Below, piece by piece: positions 18,707-26,889 of a stretch of 64,000 nucleotides of DNA. The notes under the pieces are model-generated. The model was not told where the DNA came from. It did no database searches and saw only the letters and a list, made by a program, of their open reading frames with translations. Location of the stretch: the NCBI GenBank assembly GCA_963767475.1, contig CAVYEI010000005.1, positions 1-64,000 of the forward strand, read 5' to 3'. The stretch is from WHSW01 sp963767475 (lineage in GTDB: Bacteria > Actinomycetota > Thermoleophilia > Solirubrobacterales > 70-9). Within the stretch, counting starts at the first letter, position 1, and the number at the start of each line of letters is the position of its first letter. Made by a program: the position numbers and the translations under genes.

Positions 18707-18719
18707 TTTGTAGCACAAA
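18707..18719. promoter_or_regulatory. Inverted repeat upstream of the MMPL gene
   Basis: TTTGTAGCACAAA has perfect 5-base arms around AGC, about 120 bases upstream of the MMPL start in an otherwise non-coding stretch. It could be an operator, though not of the type seen beside the DHA2 exporter, so a different regulator would be implied. Confidence 0.3.
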
Positions 18720-18773
18720 TGATTGGACGTACGTAAGATTCTGGTGAGAATGCCCGTCGACCCGGCGGGTGTT

Positions 18774-19367
18774 CTACGAGCGCTCGTCGACGCGGACGCC
18801 GGCGAGGATGATCTCGAGGTAGCGCTCCCAGCTCATCACCGGCATCCCCTCACGGGCTCGCACCGCGCGCCCGATCCCGCAGACGAGGCTGGGGACGTCC
18901 CAGGCGACCAGATCGCCGCGAAGCCGGCCCGCCCGTTGCGCGCGTTCGACCAGCTCGCCGACGAGCTCCAGCAGCCCGACCCGCTGCGAGGCTGCCTGGC
19001 AGACGTCGGAGTGCTGGTCCATCGCCTCCGAGAGCGCGCGATCCTCGGCCATCACCCGCGCCGAGTAGGTCATGAAGCCGGCGAACGCATCCCACGGGTC
19101 GGCGACCTCGAGCGCCGCGCGGGCGGCATCGGCAAGGCCGGTGAAGCGCTCGTCGGCGAGCGCCTCGAGCAGGTCGATCTTGGTCGGAAAGTGGCGATAG
19201 ACGGTGCCGACGCCGACCCCGGCATCGGCGGCGATCTCGTCGATCTGGGCATCGAGCCCGTGCTCGGCGAAGCGTGCGCGCGCCGCTGTCAGCACCTTCT
19301 CGCGATTGCGACGGGCGTCGGAACGCTGGGAGCGGGGGTGTCCAATTTCGGTCTTGCTGATCGTCAT
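18774..19367 (-). CDS. TetR-family transcriptional regulator
   Basis: A 197-residue regulator. The N-terminal helix-turn-helix runs from RREKVLTAARARFAEHG to GVGVGTVYRHFPTKIDLL (about residues 20-65), and the C-terminal domain is the variable ligand-binding region. It diverges from a DHA2 exporter, and two matching inverted repeats lie between them, so it very likely represses that exporter and itself. It could also control the MMPL gene downstream. ATG 19367 is preferred; GTG 19385 in frame adds six residues. Confidence 0.9.
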   Translation of the reverse strand: MTISKTEIGHPRSQRSDARRNREKVLTAARARFAEHGLDAQIDEIAADAGVGVGTVYRHFPTKIDLLEALADERFTGLADAARAALEVADPWDAFAGFMTYSARVMAEDRALSEAMDQHSDVCQAASQRVGLLELVGELVERAQRAGRLRGDLVAWDVPSLVCGIGRAVRAREGMPVMSWERYLEIILAGVRVDERS

Positions 19368-19390
19368 ATCTGTGACGGACCTCACGACAA

Positions 19391-19408
19391 ACGGAATCGA
19401 GGTTCCGT
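19391..19408. promoter_or_regulatory. Operator 1 between TetR and DHA2 exporter genes
   Basis: A perfect inverted repeat, ACGGAA-TCGAGG-TTCCGT. It fills the -35/-10 spacer of the exporter promoter (-10 TATAGT at 19408-19413). Repression by steric block is expected. Confidence 0.7.
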
Positions 19409-19413
19409 ATAGT
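19408..19413 (+). promoter_or_regulatory. -10 element of the DHA2 exporter promoter
   Basis: TATAGT, one mismatch from consensus, with a weak ACGACA 18 bases upstream. It lies directly between the two operators. Confidence 0.5.
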
Positions 19414-19423
19414 TAAGCGAAAC

Positions 19424-19439
19424 CGGAACTCGACTTCCG
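19424..19439. promoter_or_regulatory. Operator 2 between TetR and DHA2 exporter genes
   Basis: CGGAA-CTCGAC-TTCCG, the same arms and six-base spacer as operator 1. The centres are 32 bases apart, about three helical turns, so two dimers would bind the same DNA face. Confidence 0.68.
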
Positions 19440-19476
19440 ATTATCGCACAACCAGGGGACACAGGAGGGCATCGAG

Positions 19477-20943
19477 ATGACCACAGCACAGGAATTCGAA
19501 CGCAGAAGGTGGATCGCGCTGGCATTGTTGGCGATGGCGCAGTTCGTCGTCGTTCTCGACGCCTCGATCGTCAACGTCGCCCTGCCGACGATCGGCGACT
19601 CGCTCTCCTTCTCCCAAGACAACCTCTCCTGGGTCGTCAACGCTTACGTGCTCACCTTCGGCGGCTTCTTGCTGCTCGGCGGCCGGCTCGCCGACCTGCT
19701 CGGCCGGCGGCGGGTGTTCATGGCCGGCCTGGTGCTGTTCGCGCTCGCCTCGCTCGCCGGAGGCTTCGCCAACAGCGAGGCGACGCTGATCGCCGCCCGC
19801 GCCGTGCAGGGCCTCGGCGCCGCGCTGCTCTCGCCGGCCGCGCTCTCGATCGTCACCACCACCTTCCGCGACGGGTCCGAGCGCAACAAAGCGCTCGGCG
19901 TCTGGGGCGCGGTCGCCGGCGCCGGCGGCGCCGCGGGCGTGCTGCTCGGCGGCGTGTTGACCGAGTACCTGGGCTGGGAGTGGGTGCTCTGGGTCAACGT
20001 GCCGATCGGGATCATCGCCGCGGCCGTGGCGCCGTCGCTGATCGCCGAGAGTCACGCCGACTCCGAGAGTCGTGCCTTCGACTTCGCCGGCGCGGTCACC
20101 GTCACCGCCGCCCTCGCCCTGCTCGTCTACGGACTGGTCGAGGCACCGGGCGCGGGCTGGGGCTCGACCCAGACCATCGGCCTGCTCGGCGCCGCCGCGG
20201 CGCTGTTCGGCGCCTTCGTCGCGATCGAGCGCCGCTCGGCCTCGCCGCTGGTCCCGTTCTCGATCTTCCGCCTGCGGACGCTGACCGGGGCCAACGTCGC
20301 CGGCCTGCTGATCGGCGCCTCGCTGTTCTCGATGTTCTTCTTCATCTCGCTCTACATGCAGAACGTGCTCGGCTACAGCGCGATCAAGGCGGGGCTCTCA
20401 TACCTGCCGCTGGCGCTTTCGATCATCGTCGCCGCGGGGATCGCCTCGCAGCTGGTGACCAAGATCGGCTTCAAGCCGGTGCTCGCCACCGGGATGGTGC
20501 TGATCGCCGCCGGGCTGGCCTGGTTCGCCCAGATCTCGGCCGACGGCGGTTTTGTCACCGACGTGCTCGGGCCTTCGCTGCTGGCGGCCTTCGGGCTCGG
20601 CTTCGCCTTCGTGCCGGTGACGATCGCCGCCGTCTCCGGCGTCAGGCAGCACGAGGCCGGCCTGGCCAGCGGCCTGATCAACACCTCGCAACAGGTCGGT
20701 GGGGCGCTCGGATTGGCGGTGCTCTCGACGGTCGCCTTTCCGCAGATCGACGATGCCGCACAGGCTGCCGGTGGGGCTCCGAGCCTGGCCGTTCTCACCG
20801 ACGGTTACGCCGACGCGTTCATGGTCGGATCGGGGATCGCGGTGCTCGGTCTGATCGCCACCTTGGTGCTGATTCGTGGCTCTGACAGCCAAGCCCACGT
20901 CGAATTGGGGAGCGGCGCCGCTGAGGCCGCGAGCCCCGGATAG
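19477..20943 (+). CDS. DHA2-type (EmrB/QacA) MFS multidrug exporter
   Basis: A 488-residue, 14-helix drug:H+ antiporter. LDASIVNVALPTI in helix 1 is the DHA2 motif D, and GGRLADLLGRRR between helices 2 and 3 is the general MFS motif A. Family members expel lipophilic cations, dyes and antibiotics. CAGGAGGGC lies about eight bases before the ATG. Control by the divergent TetR protein is indicated by the paired operators. Confidence 0.92.
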   Translation: MTTAQEFERRRWIALALLAMAQFVVVLDASIVNVALPTIGDSLSFSQDNLSWVVNAYVLTFGGFLLLGGRLADLLGRRRVFMAGLVLFALASLAGGFANSEATLIAARAVQGLGAALLSPAALSIVTTTFRDGSERNKALGVWGAVAGAGGAAGVLLGGVLTEYLGWEWVLWVNVPIGIIAAAVAPSLIAESHADSESRAFDFAGAVTVTAALALLVYGLVEAPGAGWGSTQTIGLLGAAAALFGAFVAIERRSASPLVPFSIFRLRTLTGANVAGLLIGASLFSMFFFISLYMQNVLGYSAIKAGLSYLPLALSIIVAAGIASQLVTKIGFKPVLATGMVLIAAGLAWFAQISADGGFVTDVLGPSLLAAFGLGFAFVPVTIAAVSGVRQHEAGLASGLINTSQQVGGALGLAVLSTVAFPQIDDAAQAAGGAPSLAVLTDGYADAFMVGSGIAVLGLIATLVLIRGSDSQAHVELGSGAAEAASPG

Positions 20944-20945
20944 CA

Positions 20946-20977
20946 GCTACGCTTCCGCGACGTTAAACGTGCGTAGC
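20946..20977. other. Hairpin between the exporter stop and cspA
   Basis: GCTACGC (20946-20952) pairs with GCGTAGC (20971-20977), and inside it ACGT-TAA-ACGT forms a second stem. It starts two bases after the exporter stop and is not followed by T residues. It may end exporter transcription weakly or fold in the cspA leader, where cold-sensitive structures are common in other bacteria. Confidence 0.4.
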
Positions 20978-21042
20978 AGTTCGCAGGCGTCCTTATCCAG
21001 GGTTCCTTCGTACCGCGAGCACCCGAGTTCCCTGGAGGGACA

Positions 21043-21240
21043 ATGGCAGTAGGAACAGTCAAGTGGTTCAACCACGAGAAGGGCTTCGGCTTCATCACCC
21101 CCGATGACACCGGACGCGACCTCTTCGTTCACCAGAGCCAGGTCGAGGGCGGCGGCGCCCTCGCCGACGGCGCCAAGGTCGAGTTCGAGTCGGAGGAGAG
21201 CGACAAGGGCCCGCGGGCGGTCAACGTCCGCACGATCTAG
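21043..21240 (+). CDS. csp: Cold-shock protein (CspA family)
   Basis: A 65-residue single cold-shock domain, the full family length. RNP1 (KGFGFI) and RNP2 (DLFVHQ) carry the aromatic residues that stack on single-stranded RNA or DNA. Such proteins act as RNA chaperones and antiterminators. A clear GGAGGG lies six bases before the ATG, and a strong intrinsic terminator follows 48 bases after the stop, so it is a monocistronic, probably highly expressed gene. Confidence 0.96.
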   Translation: MAVGTVKWFNHEKGFGFITPDDTGRDLFVHQSQVEGGGALADGAKVEFESEESDKGPRAVNVRTI

Positions 21241-21288
21241 GTCGAGCAACTGAGACGGCGGCGTCCCATGGGCGCCGCTGCTCGATCA

Positions 21289-21322
21289 GGGGCGGCGCCG
21301 AGAGGCGCCGCCCCTATTTTTT
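21289..21322 (+). terminator. Intrinsic terminator of the cold-shock gene
   Basis: GGGGCGGCGCC and GGCGCCGCCCC form a perfect 11-base stem around a GAGA tetraloop, followed by TATTTTTT. It is one of the few T-rich tracts in this GC-rich window. Confidence 0.93.
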
Positions 21323-21326
21323 GCGC

Positions 21327-22289
21327 TCAGCCCTCGGTCCAGCCCGAGAGCTGGGCGCACTGATCCCAGAGCTGCCGGCGCTCGGCCGCCGTCTCCTTCG
21401 TCCGCGGGAGGCGGTGGAGCGGGCGCGGCTCGCGGTCGTGCCAGAACAGCCCCGGACGGGCCGCAGGCTCGGCTGCGGTGGCGAGCCAGACGACCGTGTC
21501 GGCCCCCTGGTCGGCGTCTCGCAGCAGCGGCCTCATCAGCTTGCGAAATCGCGGCAGCGAGGTCCGCACACCCGGGGTGTCGGCCCAGCCCGGGTGCATC
21601 GAGTGGGCGCTGACGCCGGTTCCTTGCAGGCGCTCGGCCCAGAGCTGGGTCAGGATCACCTCGCAGCGCTTGGTGTGGGCATAGAACGCGGGCGGGTCGT
21701 AGTCGCGACGCTCCAGCTGCAGGTCGTCGGCATCCAGGCGTTGTGAGTACATCCCGCCCGAGGAGACGTTGACGATCGCCGCAGGCGCGCCGCCGCGCAG
21801 CGCGGGGATCAGCAGGTTGGTGAGCAGGAAGGGGCCGAGCACGTTGGTGGCGAAGCTGAGCTCGAAGCCCTCCGCGGTCTGGGTGCGCTCGGGCGGCATC
21901 ATGCCGGCGTTGTTGATCAGCGCCTGCAGCCGCGGATGCTCGCTCGAAAAGCGGGCCGCGAACTCGCGCACCGAAGCGAGGCTGGAGACGTCGCAGAGCT
22001 CGAGCAGGAGGCGATCGGAGCCGGTGCGCTCGGAGATCCGCGCCCGCGCGTCCTCGCCGCGCTCGCGATTGCGGACCAGCATGTGCACGGTTGCGCCGCC
22101 CCGCGCGAGGCGCTCGCAGGCGGCGGCGCCGATGCCCGACCCGCCCCCGGTGACCAACACCGAGCGGCCGGCGTAGGCGTCCTCCGGCGGCTCCTCCGGC
22201 CAGGAGCGGCTGCGCAGCGCGTATCCGAACCGGCTGTATCCGCCGACGACGGTCCAGTCGAGCAAGCGATCGATCGGCGAGGTCGGCAT
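21327..22289 (-). CDS. Short-chain dehydrogenase/reductase (DHRS12-like)
   Basis: A 320-residue SDR. TGGGSGIG is at about residues 47-54, NNAG near 127 and the catalytic YAHTK near 204. The N-terminal extension (DRLLDWTVVGGYSRFGYALRSRSW) before the Rossmann fold is typical of the DHRS12-like group of uncharacterised SDRs. TAGCGT (22298-22303) lies eight bases before the ATG. It diverges from the AI-2E transporter gene and converges on cspA. Confidence 0.88.
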   Translation of the reverse strand: MPTSPIDRLLDWTVVGGYSRFGYALRSRSWPEEPPEDAYAGRSVLVTGGGSGIGAAACERLARGGATVHMLVRNRERGEDARARISERTGSDRLLLELCDVSSLASVREFAARFSSEHPRLQALINNAGMMPPERTQTAEGFELSFATNVLGPFLLTNLLIPALRGGAPAAIVNVSSGGMYSQRLDADDLQLERRDYDPPAFYAHTKRCEVILTQLWAERLQGTGVSAHSMHPGWADTPGVRTSLPRFRKLMRPLLRDADQGADTVVWLATAAEPAARPGLFWHDREPRPLHRLPRTKETAAERRQLWDQCAQLSGWTEG

Positions 22290-22363
22290 CGGAGCTCACG
22301 CTAACGCACGCACGGATCCTCGCGGGGCGAGGAAAGCCGCGTCCGCTGCCGAACGGTGTAGTC

Positions 22364-23485
22364 GTGATGGCGGTGATGACACCGCGGGACCCGCTTGGGC
22401 GCGCGGCCTTGCGAACGGTGCTGATCGTGGTCACGGTCGCGCTCGTCCTCTACCTGATCTACCTCCTGCGCACGCCGCTCACCTGGCTCGTGATCGCGGG
22501 CTTCATCGCGGTCGCGATGTCGGGGCCGGTGAACGTGCTTCAGCGCCACATGAAGCGCGGGCTCGCAATCGCGATCACCTATCTGGCGCTGATCATGATC
22601 CCGATCGGGCTCGGCGCGCTGCTGATCCCCTCCCTGGTCGGCCAGATCGAGGAGCTCGCCGGCAATGTCCCGGAGTACGCCCAGGACATCGAGGAGTTCG
22701 TGCAGGACAACGAGACCCTCAACGACCTCAACGACAAGTACGACTTCACCAGCGAGATCCAGAGCGCCGCCGACGACCTGCCGAGCCGGATCGGCGACGC
22801 CGCGGGCCTGCTCCAGGACATCGGCGTCGGCGTCGTCAACTCGATCTTCGCCGCGGTGACGATCCTGATCCTGAGCATCTTCATGGTCGGTGGCGGGCCG
22901 CGCTGGGCGGAGGCGTTCGTGCGCGCTCAGCCGCCGGGGCGGGCGGAGCGAATCGAGCGCGCGCTTCGCGACGTCGCCAATGCGATCGGCAACTACGTCG
23001 GCGGCGCCCTGGTGCAGGCGACGATCGCCGGCGTCTCGTCGTTCATCATGCTGAAAATCCTCGGAGCGCCGTTCGCGGCGCCCCTCGCCCTGATCGTCGC
23101 CTTCTTCGACCTGATCCCCGTGGTCGGCGCGACGATCGCCGCGGTCCTGATCGCGATCGTGATGGTGTTCGTCAACTTCCCAGTCGGCCTGATCGTCTGG
23201 GTGATCTTTGCGATCGCCTACCAGCAGATCGAGAACTACGTGATCCAGCCGCAGATCCAGAAGCGCGCGGTCTCGGTCGAGGGCTTCGTAGTCATCGTCG
23301 CCGTGCTCTTCGGCGCCTCACTGTTCGGGATCCTCGGCGCGGTGCTGGCGATCCCGACCGCCGCCTCGCTGCAGATCATCTGGCGCGAGTGGCGCGACTA
23401 CCGCCGCGAGACGCTGGCGCTCCCGGCCGACACGCAGCCGCCGGCGTCGCCGCCGCTCGGCGCCACCGGCCTGCCGACGACCTAG
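22364..23485 (+). CDS. AI-2E family transporter (PerM/TqsA-like)
   Basis: A 373-residue membrane protein with about eight helices, beginning with the hairpin TVALVLYLIYLLRTPLTWLVIAGFIAVAM. A soluble helical segment lies at about residues 95-150 (IEELAGNVPEYAQDIEEFV). The PVVGATIAAVLIAIVMV region and the C-terminal GILGAVLAIP fit this family. Members export autoinducer-2 or act as ion or unknown permeases, so the substrate is open. GTG 22364 and ATG 22367 are both possible starts. Confidence 0.85.
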   Translation: MMAVMTPRDPLGRAALRTVLIVVTVALVLYLIYLLRTPLTWLVIAGFIAVAMSGPVNVLQRHMKRGLAIAITYLALIMIPIGLGALLIPSLVGQIEELAGNVPEYAQDIEEFVQDNETLNDLNDKYDFTSEIQSAADDLPSRIGDAAGLLQDIGVGVVNSIFAAVTILILSIFMVGGGPRWAEAFVRAQPPGRAERIERALRDVANAIGNYVGGALVQATIAGVSSFIMLKILGAPFAAPLALIVAFFDLIPVVGATIAAVLIAIVMVFVNFPVGLIVWVIFAIAYQQIENYVIQPQIQKRAVSVEGFVVIVAVLFGASLFGILGAVLAIPTAASLQIIWREWRDYRRETLALPADTQPPASPPLGATGLPTT

Positions 23486-23501
23486 CCCGGTCGCCCCTCG
23501 A

Positions 23502-26500
23502 TCAGGGCGAGCCGAGCAGGTAGTCGACGGACCGGCCGATGACCTCGTTGCGGTCGGCGGCCTCCGTGATCCCCTCGAAGCCGAAGCCGAAGATCAGCGA
23601 GTCGTCGGTGGAGACCACGGAGCCCTCCTCGAGACCGACGGAGCCGGTGCGAGTCCAGTCGTTGGCGTTGGTGTTCGAGCCTTCGGGCGAGCCGGGAACG
23701 GTCCAGCCGTCGGTCGGATCGCCGTCATCCTCGAACGACGTCGTGCCCTCGCCGGTCGAGACCTGAACGTCGTCGACGAAGGCGTTGAGGCCCTGGACGC
23801 CCTGATCGGAGGCGAGCGCGATCGAGACCTCGACCTGCTGACCGGCGTAGGCGCCGAGATCGATCTCCCATGTCTGCCAGCCCGGCGAGCGCCCGGTGGC
23901 GGCGTTCCACTCACCGGGCGGCGTGCCGATGTTGCCGGTCGGCGAGCAGGTGCCGTCGCCGTTCAGGGTCTGGTAGTGGTTGAGGAACGGGTGCACGTCC
24001 TCGGCCCAGCCGTCGGTGCAGCTGATCCCGGTGTCCTGCGATGTCGCCCCGTTGGCGTCCGGCAGCGTCGTCCAGTCGTCCTGGCCGACCGTGTGCGCCT
24101 CGACGAACATGTAGTCGAAGTCGATCTCGAGGTCGTAGGAGGTCTGGAAGGTGAGCGTCGCCCCACCGGCCGGGACGTCGATCGTCCGGCTGAGACGCTT
24201 GTAGGAGCCGTTGGCTCGCTGCGAGTACATGTACTGGCTGCCGTCCACCGGCTCGAACGAGCCGGCGACCCCGTCGTCCCACTCGGCGGGGGCATCGCTG
24301 GCGAACTGTGGGTACTCGTCGTCGGGCAGCAGGCTGCTGGTGGTCACGAACGAGTTCGCCCAATCCTGGTTGTCGGCGCCATCGCCGCCGTTGAGGGTGA
24401 AGTCGAGCCCCGCGAACGGGTCGCTGAGGCCGTGCAGCGGGAACGGCTCGCCCGTTGTCTGGTCGAGGCCGCCGCCGTCGTTGAACACATACGCGCCCAG
24501 GTAGTACTGGAGGAAGTCGCTCGACAGCGTCTGGCAGCGGGCGGTGATCTCCGGGGTCGAGCCACAGGGGGCGTTGTCGACCGGGTCGTAGAGGTAGAGG
24601 TCCTGGTACTGGACACCGGCCCGCTTGCCGGTGTAGAGGACGTTGCCGCCCTCGTTGATGTAGGAGCGCATCTCGAGCAGCTCGTCGTTGGCAAGCCGCG
24701 ACGCGGTGCCGCCGACCATCCCCGGCTCCCGGGTGATGATGTCGTCGCCCGTGTACCAGATCACCGCGTCGTAGTGGTCGAGCACGCCGAGGGCGTCGGG
24801 CGCCAGGCGCCCGCGCTCATCGACGTCGTAGACGTCGTGGCTGATCCCATTCGCGCTCAGCGCGTCGGTGTAGAAGCCGAGGTAGTTGGGTCCGCCCGCC
24901 TGCGCAGGGCTGATCCCGGTGTAGTCCTCGGCCGCGACCACCAGCGTGCTGGCGCCGGACTCCGAAACGGCCTCGTAGGTGAACGACTCGCTGCGGACCC
25001 GCTTCTGGCCCTTGCCGCCGCGCTTGCCGCGCTTGGCGGACTTGTGGCCCTTGCGCTCCACGCCGGTGAACCAGACCTCGACCGACTCACCGGGGTCGGT
25101 GCCGGTGACCTCGCCACGACGGACGCCGTAGTAGTCGTCGTAGCCCTCGCCGAAGGTCTCGCCGCCGCGCCAGGTCTCGGTATCGGCCGTGCGCGTATGA
25201 CCGCCGTCGATCTTGTAGCGGAGCTCGACATCGCGCAATGAGTTGCGCGCCAGGATGTCGACCGGCTGCGGATCGCCGTAGGAGTAGGGGAAGCGGAAGT
25301 CCGCGAGTGGGTTGTTGGCGAAGGTCGGGTCCTCGTCGACCAGATCGAGGTAGAACGGCTCGGTGGTGTTGCCGAGATGCGAGCTCGGCCGCGCCGGGTC
25401 GCCCGCCGAGCGCGCCATGTCGATCGCGAACGGCAGGTTGATCTCGAACTCGTGCTGGATCAGCGCCTCGTCGTCGGGGAAGACGAAGCCGCAGCCGTCG
25501 CAGCCCGGGTTGAGCTCGGAGGTCCAGGCGAGCACGCCGGCCTCATGATGGGCCCAGTCGGTGAACTCGCCGTTGGTGGTGTAGAGCTCGGCCGAGACGT
25601 CGGGATCGGTGCCCTCCACGGCGGGGTTGGCGTCGTTGCCCGAGAGCGCGATGTAGACGGGAAGATCGCGCGCCGGGGTCTGCACCTGCCAGCCCTCGGG
25701 ATAGAGCAGCAGCGGGCCGTAGGAGTGGTAGCTGTCGGCGAGAACCGGATCGATCTTCTCGACGAAGTCGATGCTTGCCTGGGTCTCCGGCTCCGAGGCC
25801 GGCCCGCTCCCGCGGTAGGTGTCCGACGAGATCTCCGTGTTCGAGCCCTCATCGTCGTACTTCCAGTGCTCGGGGTAGTTGCGGTTGATGTCGACCCCGT
25901 CGAGGTTGGTGATCTGGCCGTCGTTGTTGTTCTCGCGCAGGTTCCGGCGCCAGAGCCGCTCGTGGTCGAACGTGTACTGATAGCCGTCCGGGTTGACGAC
26001 CGGGATGAACCACAGCTGCCGTGTCTTGCGCAGCTGCCTGGCCTCGGGCGAGTCGTCGGCGAAGTACTCCATCTGCCGGCGCACGACCTCGGTCGAGATC
26101 CACTCGCGGGCATGCGTCGTGCCCTGGTAGAGAACGGCCGGGCGCCGCTTCAGCTGGCTGCGCGCCTTGCGCTTGCCCGTGCCCTTGCCGTGGACCTCCT
26201 TGGTCAGCCGCACGGCGACGATGTCGCGTCCCTGGAGCGTCTCTCCGATCACCACGAGCTTGGCGATCGACTGGTGGGTGTGAGCGAAGTCGGTGAGGTA
26301 CTCGCGCAGGCCGTCGGGGCCGTCGTAATCGCGCCAGACGTTGTAGCCGCCGGCGGCCTGGCGGGCGGCGAGCTGGCGGGCGGTACGACCGTTGGCGTCG
26401 CGGAACAGCTCGACCTCGATCCCCTGCCGGGCAAGCGCCGAACGCTCGCTCTGGGAGAGCACGAGGTCGACGGCGACACCGTCCAGGGTCGGCTCGGGGG

Positions 26501-26684
26501 CTACGACGTCGATTCCCTGGCGCTGCATCTCGGCGAACTGCTCCGAGGTGACCGTCGCCTGGTACATCTGCAGGGCGTCGGTCTGCTCACCGGCGGCCGC
26601 CGCGGTCCCGGTCTGCGCGAATGTGCCCAGCACCGCGATCGCAATCGAAATCAACATCCCCCGGCCCCGGAACCGCTTGCCCAT
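23502..26684 (-). CDS. Secreted zinc carboxypeptidase (M14) with large C-terminal region
   Basis: A 1060-residue exported metallopeptidase. A signal peptide (residues 1-32, ending in TAAAAG) and an N-terminal propeptide-like region precede the M14 domain. Zinc ligands are in TTHAREWIST (HxxE) and YHSYGPLLLYPEGW; substrate and catalytic residues are in DINRNYPEHW and AWTSELNPGC (Glu). After it come beta-rich domains resembling immune-inhibitor-A type proteins, two MAM-like segments and a basic insertion (RKGHKSAKRGKRGGKGQKR) at about two-fifths of the length. GGGAGAG before ATG 26684 sets the start. Likely protein scavenging; a single gene divergent from threonine dehydratase. Confidence 0.9.
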   Translation of the reverse strand: MGKRFRGRGMLISIAIAVLGTFAQTGTAAAAGEQTDALQMYQATVTSEQFAEMQRQGIDVVAPEPTLDGVAVDLVLSQSERSALARQGIEVELFRDANGRTARQLAARQAAGGYNVWRDYDGPDGLREYLTDFAHTHQSIAKLVVIGETLQGRDIVAVRLTKEVHGKGTGKRKARSQLKRRPAVLYQGTTHAREWISTEVVRRQMEYFADDSPEARQLRKTRQLWFIPVVNPDGYQYTFDHERLWRRNLRENNNDGQITNLDGVDINRNYPEHWKYDDEGSNTEISSDTYRGSGPASEPETQASIDFVEKIDPVLADSYHSYGPLLLYPEGWQVQTPARDLPVYIALSGNDANPAVEGTDPDVSAELYTTNGEFTDWAHHEAGVLAWTSELNPGCDGCGFVFPDDEALIQHEFEINLPFAIDMARSAGDPARPSSHLGNTTEPFYLDLVDEDPTFANNPLADFRFPYSYGDPQPVDILARNSLRDVELRYKIDGGHTRTADTETWRGGETFGEGYDDYYGVRRGEVTGTDPGESVEVWFTGVERKGHKSAKRGKRGGKGQKRVRSESFTYEAVSESGASTLVVAAEDYTGISPAQAGGPNYLGFYTDALSANGISHDVYDVDERGRLAPDALGVLDHYDAVIWYTGDDIITREPGMVGGTASRLANDELLEMRSYINEGGNVLYTGKRAGVQYQDLYLYDPVDNAPCGSTPEITARCQTLSSDFLQYYLGAYVFNDGGGLDQTTGEPFPLHGLSDPFAGLDFTLNGGDGADNQDWANSFVTTSSLLPDDEYPQFASDAPAEWDDGVAGSFEPVDGSQYMYSQRANGSYKRLSRTIDVPAGGATLTFQTSYDLEIDFDYMFVEAHTVGQDDWTTLPDANGATSQDTGISCTDGWAEDVHPFLNHYQTLNGDGTCSPTGNIGTPPGEWNAATGRSPGWQTWEIDLGAYAGQQVEVSIALASDQGVQGLNAFVDDVQVSTGEGTTSFEDDGDPTDGWTVPGSPEGSNTNANDWTRTGSVGLEEGSVVSTDDSLIFGFGFEGITEAADRNEVIGRSVDYLLGSP

Positions 26685-26877
26685 CGACTCTCCCTTGTTG
26701 GTGCGGGGTTCCCAAGACTCCCGCATGCGCTCCCCCGCTAACCGCTCGGCGGCTTCGCTAAACGCGCGGCTCGAAACCACGCAACGATCCGCAAGTTGCG
26801 GCGGCCGATCGAGGTCGTCCAGTGCGTCGGTGGCGGCGATTCGTTGACGGGTCGCAGGCTGCGCGGGCCGGTCGAGA

Positions 26878-26883
26878 TAGCCT
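26878..26883 (+). promoter_or_regulatory. -10 element of a leaderless promoter
   Basis: TAGCCT six bases before the threonine dehydratase ATG, with no Shine-Dalgarno sequence in between. Confidence 0.5.
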
Positions 26884-26889
26884 GAACGG

